DNA of 64,000 bases from Eudromia elegans. Lineage: Eukaryota > Chordata > Aves > Tinamiformes > Tinamidae. The notes under the pieces were generated by a model that made no database searches, had not been told where the DNA came from, and was given only the letters and a program-made list of their open reading frames with translations. A program made the translations under genes and the position numbers. The stretch is taken from the NCBI GenBank assembly GCA_003342815.1, contig PTEX01000003.1:5847898-5911897 (forward strand), written 5' to 3'. Positions 1 to 13,900 of the stretch are shown one piece after another. The stretch's first letter is position 1; each line of letters opens with the position of its first letter.

Positions 1-573
1 GTTGCATAGAAATATAACTGCCAAACTGCCATAGGAAGAACAAAAGCAATTGCAATCTCTGTAGATTTAAATGGACTCATTACTCTCTGAAATATCCAGA
101 ATAAATGTACTATACCACCCAAGTTGTCTGTATTTGTATATTCTCACACAGAAGCAATTTAAAAAAGGTAGAGCAAAATGATCATCTGTTGGTTATGAAA
201 AGTTCAAATTAGTGACGTAGATTTGGGTTGGAAACCGCGGAGAAATTTTTGTTTCAAATTCTTTGTCCTGATATCTGATAGCACCGATTCTCTATCATGG
301 TTATAAAAACACTGATGAAAGTGCAGCTTATTTTTGTCAGTACACAGACAAATATAGTCCTGCAAAATGTTAAGCCATTTGGTCTTAAAATTAGAAGACA
401 CTTAAGACAGATTTTCAAAGACAAACAGGTATTTATCTTTCCAAATCTAAGCTTTAGTCAACAAGGCTTGTGTGCCTAAATTTAAGATGTGTTAAATAAA
501 TACTGCCTAAAATTTAGCAAGTAAATATTTAAGTATGTAGGTATGTTTGTTTCTCTCAAGTTTTATGCATAAG
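1..573. other. AT-rich non-coding DNA
   Basis: No recognisable gene, RNA or transposon is seen. Short open frames exist on both strands but have no family resemblance and lack splice or promoter context. Confidence 0.5.

Positions 574-603
<30 letters not shown>
574..603. repeat. (TA)n microsatellite
   Basis: An uninterrupted run of about 14 TA dinucleotides. It lies directly next to the splice-like block at 616-704. Confidence 0.95.
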
Positions 604-605
<2 letters not shown>

Positions 606-615
606 GAAACCTTAC

Positions 616-704
616 CTTGGCAGAGGAGAGAGAGGGAGCAACTCCATATCAGAGGTCAACAAGGACAGAGTGTCCCCCTGCACCAAGCCGAGCAAGCAGA
701 AATC
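616..704 (-). other. candidate minus-strand exon (89 bp)
   Basis: On the minus strand this block is preceded by a pyrimidine-rich acceptor (CTCCCTCCTTGCAG, ending at 705) and followed by a near-consensus donor (CCAAG|GTAAGG, intron starting at 615). One frame is open through all 89 bases. The encoded peptide is not recognised. Both splice signals are seen directly; that the block is really spliced is inference. Chance pseudo-exons of this quality are common in vertebrate DNA, so confidence is low. Confidence 0.2.
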
Positions 705-3700
705 CTGCAAGGAGGGAGCTATTGTCTCTCCAGCGATGCATATCTACCCAACAACCCAACTTCCATGTCCATTATCGGCTCTGGAGCAGATGGCGGTTCA
801 CAGAGCGGGCGGATAATGCACACTGGCCCGGGTGGACATTTGCTCCAGTCTGAACGGCTGCTCGATTCAGGCTTGTCCATCCACTTGTTATTCAGGGTTC
901 ACAAACATTTGTGCTGAATGGGTTTCTCTTCACATGCATGTTTGGAGAATGGGTCTTTTTCATACAAAACCCCATATTCATGTGCAAACAAGGGTATTTG
1001 TGTGTGAACAAGAGTGTTCCTTATTCACTATTGCTTATTTGTGCTTTCCTACCATTATTTCCTTTTTTGAAGTGTTTGTTGTCCACTCAAGGTGCGTGAC
1101 CTAGGTGATGAAACACAAAACAAAAATAAGGAACAAGCAGTCAAACTAAGCTGTTCGTCATCGTCTGAAAACAGTTAGTCATCTTTTAAATTTAACCTTT
1201 TTAAAATAGAGATGATTTGCAGATAATTCAGGAATAAAGGACAAAATACGCATGAATATTACCTCAAATTAATAAATCTATCTGCCTCGAATTAACAAAT
1301 CTATCTGCAATCATCCTAGAAATCAATCAACATTTAATATTACATAGCCACTGGAATCAGAAATCCCTAAACTAGAATAATTTTCAATACAGTCTTTGAT
1401 CAGAAACAGCTGTGGTAGCATAACGGCTCCTGACTCCACTTGTCTGATTCCTCCCTTCTGCTGGAAAACAAATCCCTTGAGCTTGCTCCAACCTAGGTGC
1501 TTCCCAGGTTAGCTGGGATCACCTCCATCCACCATCCCAGACAAGGTGCCTACTTTGCCCCAGGAGGAGCCTCCCATGTTCTGCCAGCTCAGCTCAGAGA
1601 CTCCAGCTTGTTTGGACTTCTTGTGGACTCCACTTCTCTTGAAGCTCAGACTGAACCTGTAGGAAGTCATCTACTTATTCTCATGGTGTGAAACTTGGCA
1701 GCATCACAATGATCACGTCTGGAGAATAAAGGGAGTTTCTAGATATGGAGTAGGCTTCTTCTTCCTGTGACAACTTTCTGGAGCTTCAAGATTTTAGTCA
1801 CAGAAAACTACACAAGCAATGGAAATGCTACGTAACACCAGTATTTTAAGTCATTCACTCAGCTATTTTCACCTTTTACAGTTTATCAATATTAATATTC
1901 TGAAACGAAGATTCCTTCTGTGAGCCTGACTCCTTTTGATGGTATAGATGAGATCACGCGTTACCTTTGACTACTGTCGGCTTTACGGCTCTATCATTCG
2001 TTACTTTTCCAGTGCTTGACAAGTGGATGTAAATTTGGAAAGAGTTTTTTCAACCTTATTTGAGAAAATATGCCTGATACAAAAAGCCTGCTCTCACACC
2101 CCTATACTAAAGAGCACTCCTAAGTTAGGCCCTTTTAAGAGCTAATTATGAATTATTAAGCACTTTAACCACAGAATTAAAACAACAGCATATAGCAACG
2201 CTCCATGAGATCTAGTCACTTCCATGACCAGGACTCGGGAAGTGTCGTTCTGTCTCCTGTGTAAAAGCTGTGTGGAAGATTGCTAGAAATTTACTACTGC
2301 CCTGAACTGTAACCTTTGTATGGTGCCATCCATAACCCAGTGACCTGCTGCAGCTCATTAAAGTTAATGTAACGGATCATTTGCCTCTAATTGTATTCAT
2401 CAGCAAATTAGACTCACTTTTCTGCTACCAGAGAGAGAAAAGAGTAGGGTTACATAAACTGAGTATAAAGTTGTTTTATTCCTCAAACTTGTGAATATCT
2501 TAGTAGAGTAAAACTGTGGCTGAGATGACACCTTTATTATAAGCGAACAGGCTTGTTACACAGGTAGACTGAAGAGGTTTCACACCTTTAGAGACTACTT
2601 TTCTAACATAAGTGAAAGATAAGCGGCTGCTTAGCTAATACTACCTGAATTCACATCTAACAAAGACCTCAATTACTACAAATATTGTGTGTTCTGTTAT
2701 TAAAAATCAGTCACATACATCAGTGTTGTATGTATTGTTAGAATATATGCTGCACTGTATTCATAACATTTAGCTCCTAAAATACCTGTCATCTAAAAAT
2801 AAGTACCTAGTACTTGTCATTTCTTTACACATACATCAAGATCATGGGAAGCAGTCCATGTGCTACTTAAAACTACACATAAAAAGAAAGAAAATATTCT
2901 CTTGATGTTAGCAGCTTATTAATTTTACAGTTTCTGAAGAGCTGAGAAAAAAAAATTGGTGAGAATCCTATATTTTTATATTAAAATCAGACAACGTGTT
3001 GAAGTAGTGAGTAGGCAGTATTGTTTCCATGCTAAATTTTAGAAAATGAGAAATATTCATTTCTGTATTTTAAAATATGTATTATTCACTTGGAACAATC
3101 CAGGTGGGCACAATATACATTTTGGGGTCTTTCCATCGCCATGTTCATTCTCCCTCCAAGGTTTAAAAGAGACAGGGGGTGCATACTCACACCACGGCTT
3201 TTGAGCTCCTGGGGCGCAGCTCCCTCCGCTACAGGATGAGCTCTTGAAATGGCAGAGACCAAAATACACATGGTAAGAGATTACCCTGGATCTTAATGTC
3301 CCACGGATAGTTTGTGTTGGTATTAAACAACTGATGATGTCTCAGGAGGCCATTTCAGCACACACAATTAAAAATAGATAAGTAAACAAAAAAAACAAAT
3401 AAATACATAATATTTAGTAGGTAATATAAAAAAAGAAATAAAATTATGGCTATGTTTGTTGTACATTGTACACCTCCCACATTTACACACACTGTTTCAG
3501 CCTGCTTCCTTGTATCTGGTTCTGAATAGTCCCATAACAGATTTACATGCAAGAACAAATATCGTAAGGGAATATTCCCTTCCAAGCTAGTGCGTGTGAA
3601 TCAAATTTAGTTATGGTGTGTTCAGACTCTGTGCATTAAAACCCTAAAAGGTTAGGGAAGATAAAATCATCAAAGAGAAGCTGAAGTGGCACAACTTGAC

Positions 3701-6499
3701 TCTGGTTCTGAACAAAACCCTGCAGAGGACCGGGCACACTGCTCGGGGATGGCAGGGCAGTGCTGGCTGAGGGCGTCACTACGGTGTTCTTGCCTGATGA
3801 ACAAGACTGGAACCCCCAATGAAAGCAAAATTATGAGGGTGGACTTTGGTAGAAAGCTTCTCTTGAGCAGTGCATGCTGCACGGCCAACATAGGATCTGC
3901 TTTTCCCTCCCTTTGCTGGCAAGGATCAATGAAGCCTTATGAACTTACAGGGGAACAGGCTTCACTGTTCGCATGTGACTCATGGGTGCTGGGACTCAAA
4001 GTCAAGGCTGCTCTCTTTTCAAATGTTAATTTATAGCTGTGGCACTGACATATTTATTGAGGGAAAGTTTTGTCACTGCAATGAGGATAGAAAAAGCATT
4101 ATTGAACCACATTTAAACTGAATTCCTCCTTATGTGCTGAGACGCCTGAGTTATACGTGTTTTAAAAATATTCATGCTCTACAATTTCTTGCCTCAGACC
4201 ATTGCTAAGGGTAGAAACTATCAAAAAAAGGTAATTTGGGATATTTAAAGGTAATTTGAGATATTATTGACCAGCTCATACTACAACTTAGGATAGATAT
4301 GATGAACTTCTCCTGAAAATTACTGTACAGTTCTGAAACCAAAGAATTTTAATAAAGTCGGAATACTTATCACAGCTGAATCTCCAGAGCCTCTAGGGTG
4401 ACTAGGTCTGTGAGGAAAGAAAAGAAGCACATGTAAACAGAGCAGGAATCAAGAGATCCATCACTAACAAAACTCTTAATTGCATCCTCTAATATTTTAC
4501 TCTGTAGGATCTTTTGTTCTCCTTGCAGTATATGTATCTAAAGATGGTTCCTTCCCTTAGCAAGCAATGATCCAAATCTTTAAAAAAAAATAAAATCAAT
4601 ATGTCTGCTCCTTATTTTTTTCCTAGAGCATCAGATCCAGCCGTGCTCCAGAGCTGGAATCAATACTGTTCGGGGAAAGTGAATAGACAGCGGAGTGCTA
4701 CACTATTGTGTTGTGTGTCAGCGGGTATTTACAAGCTGTTAGGTGACTAGTTAAGGCTAATATGCTCTCTGTGCAGTAAGTGACCAACGGGCTGACTGGA
4801 GGATTTTCCATGCAGTATTTTGCCCTTCTGTTAGAGTGTTTGCCTAGAACTGGAATGTTTCTACACTTGAAGTTAAGCATCTGCTTCAGCGCTTTCCTGC
4901 ATGAGGGCCTGTGTTTCCCTCTCTAGGATTTATTTGAGTTCTGGTCAAGTCACTTAACGCCCTCACCTCTCACTCTCTCCATCTGCGAAATGTGGAAAAT
5001 AAAACTTAACTGTCTCAGGGTGGTATGGAGAGTAATTTAAAAAAAAAATGTCAAACACTTTGGGATCATAAATTATCCTATTATACCATTCAGCACATGT
5101 GATTCTATAACACCACAAAACCCGGTGTCATCAGAGGGACTTTTGTCCATGATCAGGTGTCCCCACTCCAACAGGCTGCACTGTGAAAAGCTCGCCATAG
5201 AGAAATATAGACCTATCTGCAATTATGACGACTGGCGTGGAAGATCAGTCCGGTTTCCCCCTGCCATCAACGACATTCAGCCGTTGAAGGGTGTTGAAGA
5301 GGGGGCTCCGCAGCAGAGCGCAGATGCTCAGGCTCCGTCAGATGAGGTACGAGGGCCTTTGAGCCCTGTTTGCCTCAGCCCTGGGCTGCGCGCAGACATC
5401 AGCTGCCTTTGGACCCCGGGGCGGGGGTCAGGGCCCACACCGAGGACGGGCTGGCAACTCCCAGCTGCTTAGCAGGCCGTTGAGCTCCCCAACTGCCCTT
5501 CGGGATGAAAGGAGACCAGTCCGCGACTCCCACCGCAAGCGCTGCCGGAATAATACGGAGCGATAACCCAATTCTGCTCGGGTGTTGTGTCCTGAGCGTT
5601 GTGTTACACTTCCTTTAAGAAATAATCGTCATTTTCATCTATTTTCGTTAGCATTTAAAAATCAGAACTATCTCTTAGATGCAGCCACTTCAATTTATTT
5701 ATTTATTTTTAAGGCAAGACGTACATGTCATTGTGAGTGCAGGATCTGCTCCCCAGGGCCTTGTTTCAGAATAAATTCATGATGTTCTGTTGTGATAGGT
5801 TTGGTGACACGGAACAAGGAATACATTCTTGAATCTCAGCCTCAGTCCCTTTCATCCCTGAGAAGCCCAAAATTTTAGAGTGGTTTGGAAAATAGTTATT
5901 TTCCTACATAAATTAATAACAATCATCATTAAGCTTCAACTTTTCCCTAAGATCTAAAAGCTACTTCTTTTTCCACGTGTTGCTCATTTCGAGAGGATTT
6001 CCTTGATAGAAAAAAAAATAAAAAAGAGAAAAGGATGAGTTTTTTAATTGACCGCTCTCCACTGTCAATCAAATCTTGTTTTTTTCTGTATAATTTTCAG
6101 TGAGCTCTGCTGTGTATGTATCTTATCTGCAGAGCAGGAATCCTCTTGCCTTTTTTTTTTTTGTTTGTTTCTTAATAAGCATTGGTATTTGTTGGGCAGC
6201 AAACATTATTTTTAATCTGCACATATAATAGAATATTGATGTACGCATTAGACTCAAAGATATGTCATCACTAAACCATTTAACCTAACGTACAATGCTA
6301 CATAGCTGTATATAATAATGATTTAATGAAGATCTCATACTTTCCAAAAATGCTGTATCTGATAACACACGTATCATGACTTGCTAGAATGGTTTGAGAA
6401 AGGAAGGAGTCATTACAGATACGCATCTCCAAGAGAGTAGACTATATGAACTGTGGAGCTTGTATAGAAATTCTTTTTAATTTTCATACATTTGGATTC
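705..6499. other. non-coding interval, no gene recognised
   Basis: Mostly AT-rich unique DNA with a few less AT-rich patches (about 3100-3270, 3690-3990, 5120-5540). Open frames of up to about 115 codons occur, but none resembles a known family. A local tandem duplication of 20 bp lies at 4227-4266 (two copies built on GGTAATTTGRGATATT), and short A or T runs occur. No tRNA, snRNA or transposon end was seen. Confidence 0.45.
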
Positions 6500-6547
6500 T
6501 TTTTGTTTGTTTGTTTGCTTGCTTGCTTGCTAGCTTGCTTGTTTTTT
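6500..6547. repeat. TTTG/CTTG tetranucleotide repeat
   Basis: Consecutive TTTG units pass into CTTG units with one CTAG variant, then a T run. It is a simple microsatellite about 100 bp upstream of the CR1 copy. Confidence 0.9.
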
Positions 6548-6649
6548 TCAGTTTTTCTGGTTCAGTGGATAAACCTTCAAATAACAAACACCAGGGCATA
6601 AAATGCCATTAACATGAATAAAAATATCATAGGTAACTCCTTAGTGACC

Positions 6650-7153
6650 AATGACCTCAAATACTGTGTTCAGTTTGAGGCCCCTCACTACAAGACAAGA
6701 CATGGAGGTGCTGGAGTGTATCCAAAGGAAGGTAATGAAGCTGATGAAGGGGCTGGAGCACAGACCTTATGAGGAACAGTTGGAGGAGCTGGGGTTGTTC
6801 AGTGTGGAGAAGAGGAGGCTCAGCAGAGACCTCATCATTCCCTCCAACTACCTGCTGTAGAGAGGCAGAGATTGATCTCTTCTCCAAAATAATTAGTGAT
6901 AGGACAAGAGGAAATGGCCTCAAGTTGCACCAAGCGAAGTTCAGGTTAGATATTAGGAAAAATTTCTACATGGAAAAGTGGTGAAGCATCAGAACAGGCT
7001 GCCCAGGGAAGTGGTGGAGTCACCGTCTCTGGCAGTGTTCAAGAAACGTGTGGATGAGGAACTTAGAGACATGGTTCAGCAGATGTGGTGTTGAAGGCTT
7101 ATGATTGGACTTAATGATCTTGCAGGTCTTCTCCAACCATAATGATTCTGTGA
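6650..7153 (+). mobile_element. 5'-truncated CR1 LINE fragment
   Basis: This is the 3' end of a CR1 non-LTR retrotransposon in plus orientation. Characteristic blocks are the opening TTCAGTTTGAGGCCCCTCACTACAAG-type segment, the AGGCTGCCCAGGGAAGTGGT block near 6998, and the typical CR1 end AATGATTCTGTGA at 7141-7153 in place of a poly(A) tail. The C-terminal part of the ORF2 polyprotein is still readable in two frames: [18 protein letters not shown] (about 6750-6805) and then [12 protein letters not shown] in another frame (about 6895-6930). At least one frameshift or deletion near 6840-6880 therefore separates them. About 0.5 kb of a roughly 4.5 kb element survives, which is the usual CR1 truncation. 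It is dead and is the best clue that the host is avian or reptilian. Confidence 0.93.
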
Positions 7154-8856
7154 CCTCATAGTGTTGAAAACCACAGAGTTTTATTGATCTAGATGATTTT
7201 CTTCCCCTCTGAACAAGAACTCACCCAATTTCCTGTAGGAATGGCTGTACAGTTTTAGTTTAGTTCACTCATTAATATTTCAAGCCTTTCTATCACAAAG
7301 GAAACGATACATGAAAGTAAGATTGTACCTTTTTTTTTTGTTTTCACAGCAGGGAGCCTTCATAGTGCAAACTTGGCATGGCACACCTGAGGAGAACAGT
7401 AAAGCTCACAGAATTTACATGTAAGGATTGTAACGCTATTTTTTTTTTTTTCAGCTGCAGAAGAGGGGAGAATTGAAAGAGAACATGTGGCCTTTTGCCA
7501 TTAAGGTTATAAGTGAGACATAAATTTTACTTCTCTGTTAAAGATGCTGAGAAGACATGTAAATATGTAGTTTTCAATGTCTGGGGCAGCTCTTTCTTTT
7601 TTTTTCGCACACTGTGACAACTACGATTTTTATCGGGTTTTCTTATTGTATTACTTTGGGGTACTGTATGGAGAGGACTGAGTTTGTCTTCAGCATTTAG
7701 GGAAAAACTCTCATCCTTTTCAGTGTGAGACGGATGAAGGCTCCAAAGATGCAAGGAATTCATCAGAAAACCTGTGGTGTCTTATGTCTGGGATTATCCA
7801 GTTGCAAAGTTGAATATTCTCTCATGTCTAACTGGCTTCTGAAAATTTGGGTTCAATTTCAGCAGCTGATGTTACTTGCTATTTTATCTCATGGTTTGCA
7901 AATTAAAAATAAACAAAAATTCAATTAATTCAGCTATTTGCTTCTGTAACACTGTACTTGGAAAATCTAGCCACCTAAAGACACCCATAGATTAAATCAG
8001 CAACTAGGACTCTCTCTTAATCAAGCAAATTTGAAAGGAAAATAACCTTCCATCACCATCTAACACCTTTTATCATTTCCATCTTATTTTGCCACCCTGC
8101 ACTGCCACACAACATACCATTTATAACACCCCATGTTATTGCTTTTATCAACAGGTTAAGTTTTCTTCACAAATCATCTGTAAGTAGTTTATCTGTGCGT
8201 ACTATTTAGTTGCTGTATTAAAAGGAAGACAAACTAAAGGAAGCAAACAAACGAGCAAACTTTCTTTCTCACTGGAAAATAGAACTATCTTAAAAATAAA
8301 CCTGTGTTCTGAGGATTGCTTGATTAAATCCTCACATGGATATAAACTCACTTCATCTGCCTCAGCTTCTTTATTTTTAATTTAGTAATAAAGTAATATT
8401 TACTCTCATAAAATAGGCTACTTGTTGCTAATTATTAGTCTATAGGTAGATAAAAAGAGTTATGAAAGAAACAGATTTAAAGGTGTATTACCAACATAAA
8501 AGCTTTGGTTTTGATTCTAAAATATCAGGAATCATTTTTTTGCTAATGAGCCATGGGGACATCTATTTTTACCCGTAATTCATTCTTGGGTTTCTGTTAA
8601 ACTTTTCTGCTGTTACGAGGAATCCCTGTCTGTATCTAAAAAGGTCTGACTGGAAAGGTCTGATTCAGAAAGTGCCGTATTTCCTATGTGCAGTTTATGA
8701 GAGTTTTCAATTTTTTAATGATGTATCTATAAATATGTGTTTTATACGTCTTTCAAGTTTTTCTTATCTCGTGTTTTCAACACCACAAAAAATGATTAAT
8801 TGAAATAGGAAAGGAAGCAGAACCGTTTAAATAGAGCAAGTCCTGTGGTATAAACA
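7154..8856. other. non-coding interval, no gene recognised
   Basis: AT-rich unique DNA. An acceptor-like T-run followed by CAG occurs at about 7440-7455, but no convincing donor follows. Nothing else can be supported. Confidence 0.45.
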
Positions 8857-8940
8857 CAAATAAATAAATAAATAAATAATCAAACAAATAAATAAATAAG
8901 TGTATATATGTGTGTGTGTGTGTATATACATATATTTATG
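8857..8940. repeat. compound microsatellite (AAAT)n / (TG)n / (TA)n
   Basis: About five AAAT units, an interruption, further AAAT units, then TATATG, a GT run and ATATAC. It is a typical compound simple repeat with no transposon body recognisable upstream. Confidence 0.9.
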
Positions 8941-10814
8941 TCATTGCATAAAAAAATGCAAAGGAAGATGAGAGTTATACAACAACAAGCAGAGAACATA
9001 TTCTTAGCTTGATTTTCTACAAATTGTTTACAATTTTAATCCATTAATTTCAAATATAAATTATAGTAACTTCTACAATAGTGTCTTCTAAGGGTCTTAA
9101 GATTGGGCTATGTATTTTTGTGCAAAATGCGATCTTCTCACAAAAGAAGTCAAACATTTTATATATTATTTGCAGCTTGCCTTCCAAAAGAATATATATA
9201 TATTTTCTAACCAGCAAAACAATAATGTCACCTTTGCGTCATATAATTATTTTTGTAGTGCATCTTGTATTATTTCTATGTATATATATACAAATATATA
9301 AATATATATTATTGGCAAAGAGCAATTCAACTCAAAATCAGCTTCCAGGGCACCTCATAGTACCTGGTGGGAAATGGAAGGAGCCAGTCTCCACTCAAAA
9401 GCAGATCTTGAGCAGACAACACCACAGGATCCCTGTGTTCCCCATCATTGGATAGGTTCAAAGAGGTGTTTGCAAGGATATTCATGCAGACCTCTTATTC
9501 ATACCAAGAAGATGCTTGAAGACCAGACAGCCTTTGGTATCGTCTCACATCGCTCTGGAAGGAGAAGGGTAAAGTGCTCCCTGTTTTAGTAAGAAGCCCG
9601 GGGTGGAGAGCTGCCTCAGGGCTCAGTCTGTGTGACACCAACTGGAGCTGTTTGTTCCCCCATGGCACAGTCACCCACTCCCATGCTTGGGGTGCAAGTA
9701 GGAAAAGGGATGGTGATGGCAGCCACATCGACCGCAGCAACAGGCTGAAGGAGCATGGAGGGGGCAACAGCTTTTGGGGCCTCTGTCAGCCTCTGCTCAT
9801 AATCTTTAGAATTTTTGTGTATACTATTATATAGCTATATATGCATGAACATATACAGACAGTGTATTCAGAGATAAGGGAGGAAGCAGACAGACAAGGG
9901 ACTTATTTACACTGATTTCTTGGTAACAATGAAAGGGCTGATCCTTCCACCCCCACCCCTGTTAAACTTAATGCCCCAGGTATAGAATCTGGTCCTACAT
10001 CTCCTTTCCTTGTAAAGCAGCAGAAATTCCAGTGATGTTAAGTAAGCTGCAATTGTGTGAAAACAATGAGTCAGGAAATAAAAACAACCTCTGCCTGGTT
10101 CTCTGAGGCTTTCCTTTGTCCTCAAGCTAGATGGGGAGAGGTGGTGACTCTTCCCTTAACCCTTGGCTGGTGGTTGTACGCCACCTAAATTAAATGTTTC
10201 TGGTCTTTCCCACAGGAGTATATAGTAGGCTCTGCAGCGGAGGTGAACTGCGACCGGATCCATATGTATGTTTCAACATGAGGCCATTCATGCCCGTGGC
10301 CACAACCGGGTCGTGCTGAAGCCCCCAGGGACTTTGTTGTCATTCTGACATGTCTCCTGGACTGTGTTAGTGTTATGCTGGAGAACAATTCACTTTCTGG
10401 AAGGTATCTGTGTGTGCTAAAGCCATTTAGTGTATCTCTTAACTCTGCAGCACAGAATCTAAACAGTTTTACCAGGAGGAACTTCCTTAAGACCAAAGCT
10501 GTGGCATTTCTTGGTATCTCTAACATGTACTTGAAATGTGGCTCTAGAGGAACCACTAAAAACCAAATCCTCAAGCCATATAGGTGCCTAACTCCTTTGA
10601 AATCAGAGATCCAACACCGTGCTAACTGGGAGAATCTGAGCCTGGGATTGGCTTTCAGCAAGTGACATCATATTTTGAATTCATAATATCTCCTCTTCAT
10701 CCTTGTGGCTTTTGGCCATGATGAACAACAAGAAGAAGAGAGGTCTGTGATCAGTTCCTAGAAATAGGCTATCATTTGGTAAGAGATAACCTATATTAAG
10801 ATGCCTTTTGTAAA
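8941..10814. other. non-coding interval with AT-rich tract, no gene recognised
   Basis: The part from about 9190 to 9310 is dominated by TATA-type low-complexity DNA. The part from about 9350 to 9790 is less AT-rich and may be an old unrecognised repeat. A 158-codon minus-strand open frame at 10185-10661 has no recognisable domain and is not called as a gene. Confidence 0.4.
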
Positions 10815-10914
10815 GAGAGGAGAGAGGAGAGAAAAAAGGGAAAAGGAAAAGGGAAAAGGAAAAGAGAAAAGGAAAAGGGAAAAGGGAAAAGGAAAAAGAA
10901 AAAGGAAAGGGAAA
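10815..10914 (+). repeat. purine-rich GGAAAA-type tract
   Basis: About 100 bases of almost pure A/G on the plus strand, built from irregular GGGAAAA and GGAAAA units after a GAGAGGA start. Long polypurine/polypyrimidine tracts can adopt triplex (H-DNA) structures; that property is known for such tracts and is not shown here. Confidence 0.9.
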
Positions 10915-13900
10915 TGATCTCATATTTCCAAATATGTGTTGTCTCTCGTGCAGGAGAAAGCAAAATGCAACTTAAACTATTGAGGTGTATTAGTCCAAAA
11001 GCTAATAAGAAAATGAAGGCACATCAGCATATGCAGAAACCCATATTCTCCGTATTACATCATGGATGGCCTTAAATTTGTCTGGCTCAAGGTTGTCCTT
11101 TGATTGGTATTCAAGTGGAGTGGTAAGTGTGTGCTCTCTAATCCCTGCAACACATGGTAATTTTTTCATTCTCTCTCCGTCTCCACCTGTTCCATGGTCC
11201 AGTGGAGGGCTGCAAATCCTATCAGGGGAGTGCAGCACCGCTAAGCCGCCTTCGCTGGCTCCAGTCCATCACATGTGCACTCAGGCTGCAGAGCAGCGAG
11301 CCAGCTGCAGCCCAACGATCATGTTATCAGATGACGGATGGCTTCATATCAGGTGTTTAAACTGACGAGCTGCCCCATCTGGTAAATGATTCGGGAAGTC
11401 TGGCCTCGCTTGATGAATGGGGAAAGTGACAATGCCAATCAGTGTGACCCCTGCAGCTTCCCTGCTGCCCGCCCAACAGCCACAATCAAGTATATCCCAC
11501 TGGTTTACTTTTTCAATCCCATTGTCACTCTGCTGAGACCTACTGTCACTAAATTGCCACTAAATTATATCATTAATCCAAATATTTTCCTTGTAAGAAT
11601 CTTCATAAAAGGTATAGTGCACCTTTGGCGGAGCTGGGAACCAGGTTAAGTTGACAAAAGCTGATGCAGTTATGGATGCTAGGAGGATAATGGGGGGTTA
11701 AGGATGATTCTAGTAAGCAGGCCACTGACACAATTACTGGGGCGCATTTTCTTGCTCTCTTGAAATTTAAAAATCTTGGGGTTGAGAAGCAAACGTGAGG
11801 GAGAGACGCAGCAGCTTGGATGCTCCCCCGGCACTGGTTCAGCAAATACATCCTAAGCATGGGATGAATTCCCTCAAACTTCGGCAAAGCCAGATTAATT
11901 GCCATCAGCTTGAGATGCAGCCCTCTGTACTTTACTAAAACACATATTACAGAATATATGATTGAAAACCAGCACTGTTCAAAATGACTGCCGAAGTACC
12001 GTTTCATAATGCTCTATTTTATGTCTATTTAAAAAAGATACATTCTGTCTTTGCTTAAAGTATTATTAATTACTTAAGCCCATAAAATCTAAATCACATA
12101 AGCGTGAGAGCTTGCACCTTGATGCATTGTTAGATTTTCAGCAATGTACTGTATGCATTTGGCTTAGCTGCACAGTGTATTGCAAACTGGCTGCTTATCG
12201 TAATAGAGATCAAATAATGGAGACGGGACAGAACACACAGAGATGACAAAAACAATTTTTGGTACAATATTTATTTTAATCAGCAATTCAGAGTGATTTA
12301 ACTGGAGTTGTGAACAATCCAAGTCCATTTTCTTTTTGTTTTCAACTTAAAAACATTTTTTCTCTTCAGCCCCTTGATAATGTGGGGTTTTGTCCACCCC
12401 TCTTAAAAAATGCTTTCTTAAAGAACGACCAGCAGTGAATAAACTAAACAAAAGAGAGATTCTAATGAAAATGACAGCACAGCAGGTACACTTCTGATTC
12501 AGTGTCATTTCTCTTTGTGTGCTGCAAAATTGTCAAGCATTTCAGGTATAAAAAAGTAAAATGTTCTATTCCACAGAGTGTAACTGCTGTAAATTGGCAA
12601 CATGTAGATATTTTAATAACAAGGCAAACATTAGCAGCTACCTGAGGTATTTATCAGCCTGCACATCTTTACATTTGCCATGGCTCATTCATGATCATTC
12701 CTTTGTGTACCATAGCACTTATTTGTGAATTTGTATGCTTCTGGGTGTATAGAGAGATTGCAGGATGTGATTTATGTTTTGCAAAATCGTACAAAGCATT
12801 TTTATCACTGAATCAGGGGCTGGCTTTTCAATTTTATTGGTTATCTTTGCACAGGTCCACCTCAGATAAAGCTCTATCATACACATGATATAAGGGATAT
12901 AGTTGCATTTTGTTCAGTTATTAACTACGAAACTTAGGAGACATAAAGAAAAGAAAGAAATAGCTCTCATCTGTCACAGGTGGAATGCAGACATGTGTAT
13001 TAGCATACTCACACATATCTAACATTTTATTGTACTTACCTTAATGCATAACACGTCAGAATCCTGTGAGAATAGACTAGAGAAAGCCTCAAGATTTAAA
13101 ATTTCTCCTAAATATGAACCTGGCAAAGTTCAGTTTCTGTGCAGCTGTTGGGTGGGGTTCTTATAGTGACTCTCCTAAGACCAAAGGTAAAGTTTTGAAC
13201 CTCTCAAAACCTTCCTTCTTGACTCATTTCTCTCCTTTTCCTATTTATAAGAACTACATTATGATGCACAAGAAAAGTTAGACTAGGATGCAAATAACCA
13301 TCCTAAAAACTATGCTTCCCCAGAGAGCGCTGAATGCACAGCGTCAGAGTGGGAGCTGGCATAAATTAAGAACGGGAGTACCAATATTTGCTAGGAAAAT
13401 ACACTGTATTTCAGAGAGAAGGCCAAGGCTAGGGAAGAAAGGAAAAGAGAACGGTGTTTTGCCTCATTCCCCTTTCACCATCCTCTCTACCTTTACATTT
13501 TCATAACATATAAAAAATATGAAAAGCCATGAATCTAGTCTAGAATTCATGAGTTCTGAAAATGGGCAGTGATTTCAGCATGAGTTTTAGGGACACAAGG
13601 CATGCAGATGTCTCCACAAAATTAGCTTATGTAAACAAAGACTATATAAAAAGCCAGAATCAATATATATTTTTTTAAAAAAATGACTTGCACGCATATC
13701 ACAAAAGTATAAATGATTTCACCAAGATTTATTGATTCGTGTCAAGGCATCATTACTTTTCAAAGTGTGAAAAATGATCATATATTTATGACCTGCCGAC
13801 TGAAGCTGTTTTGTGAATTAGCAAAAGCTCTGGAGAGGAGCAGCGTAATTGCATTATCATAGAATCAGAGATGGTTGTCAATTTTCCCCCATTTAGCTTT

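Noticed and set aside
10185-10661. 158-codon minus-strand open frame
   Set aside because: No family resemblance, and an unrelated open frame overlaps on the other strand. Probably chance, or an unrecognised old repeat.
11603-12007. 134-codon minus-strand open frame
   Set aside because: No domain. The AT-rich flanks look like non-coding unique DNA.
13850-13875. ATCATAGAATCAGAGATGGTT, resembling the reverse complement of a CR1 3' end
   Set aside because: Resemblance ends after about 20 bases and no further CR1 body follows. It is too short to call.
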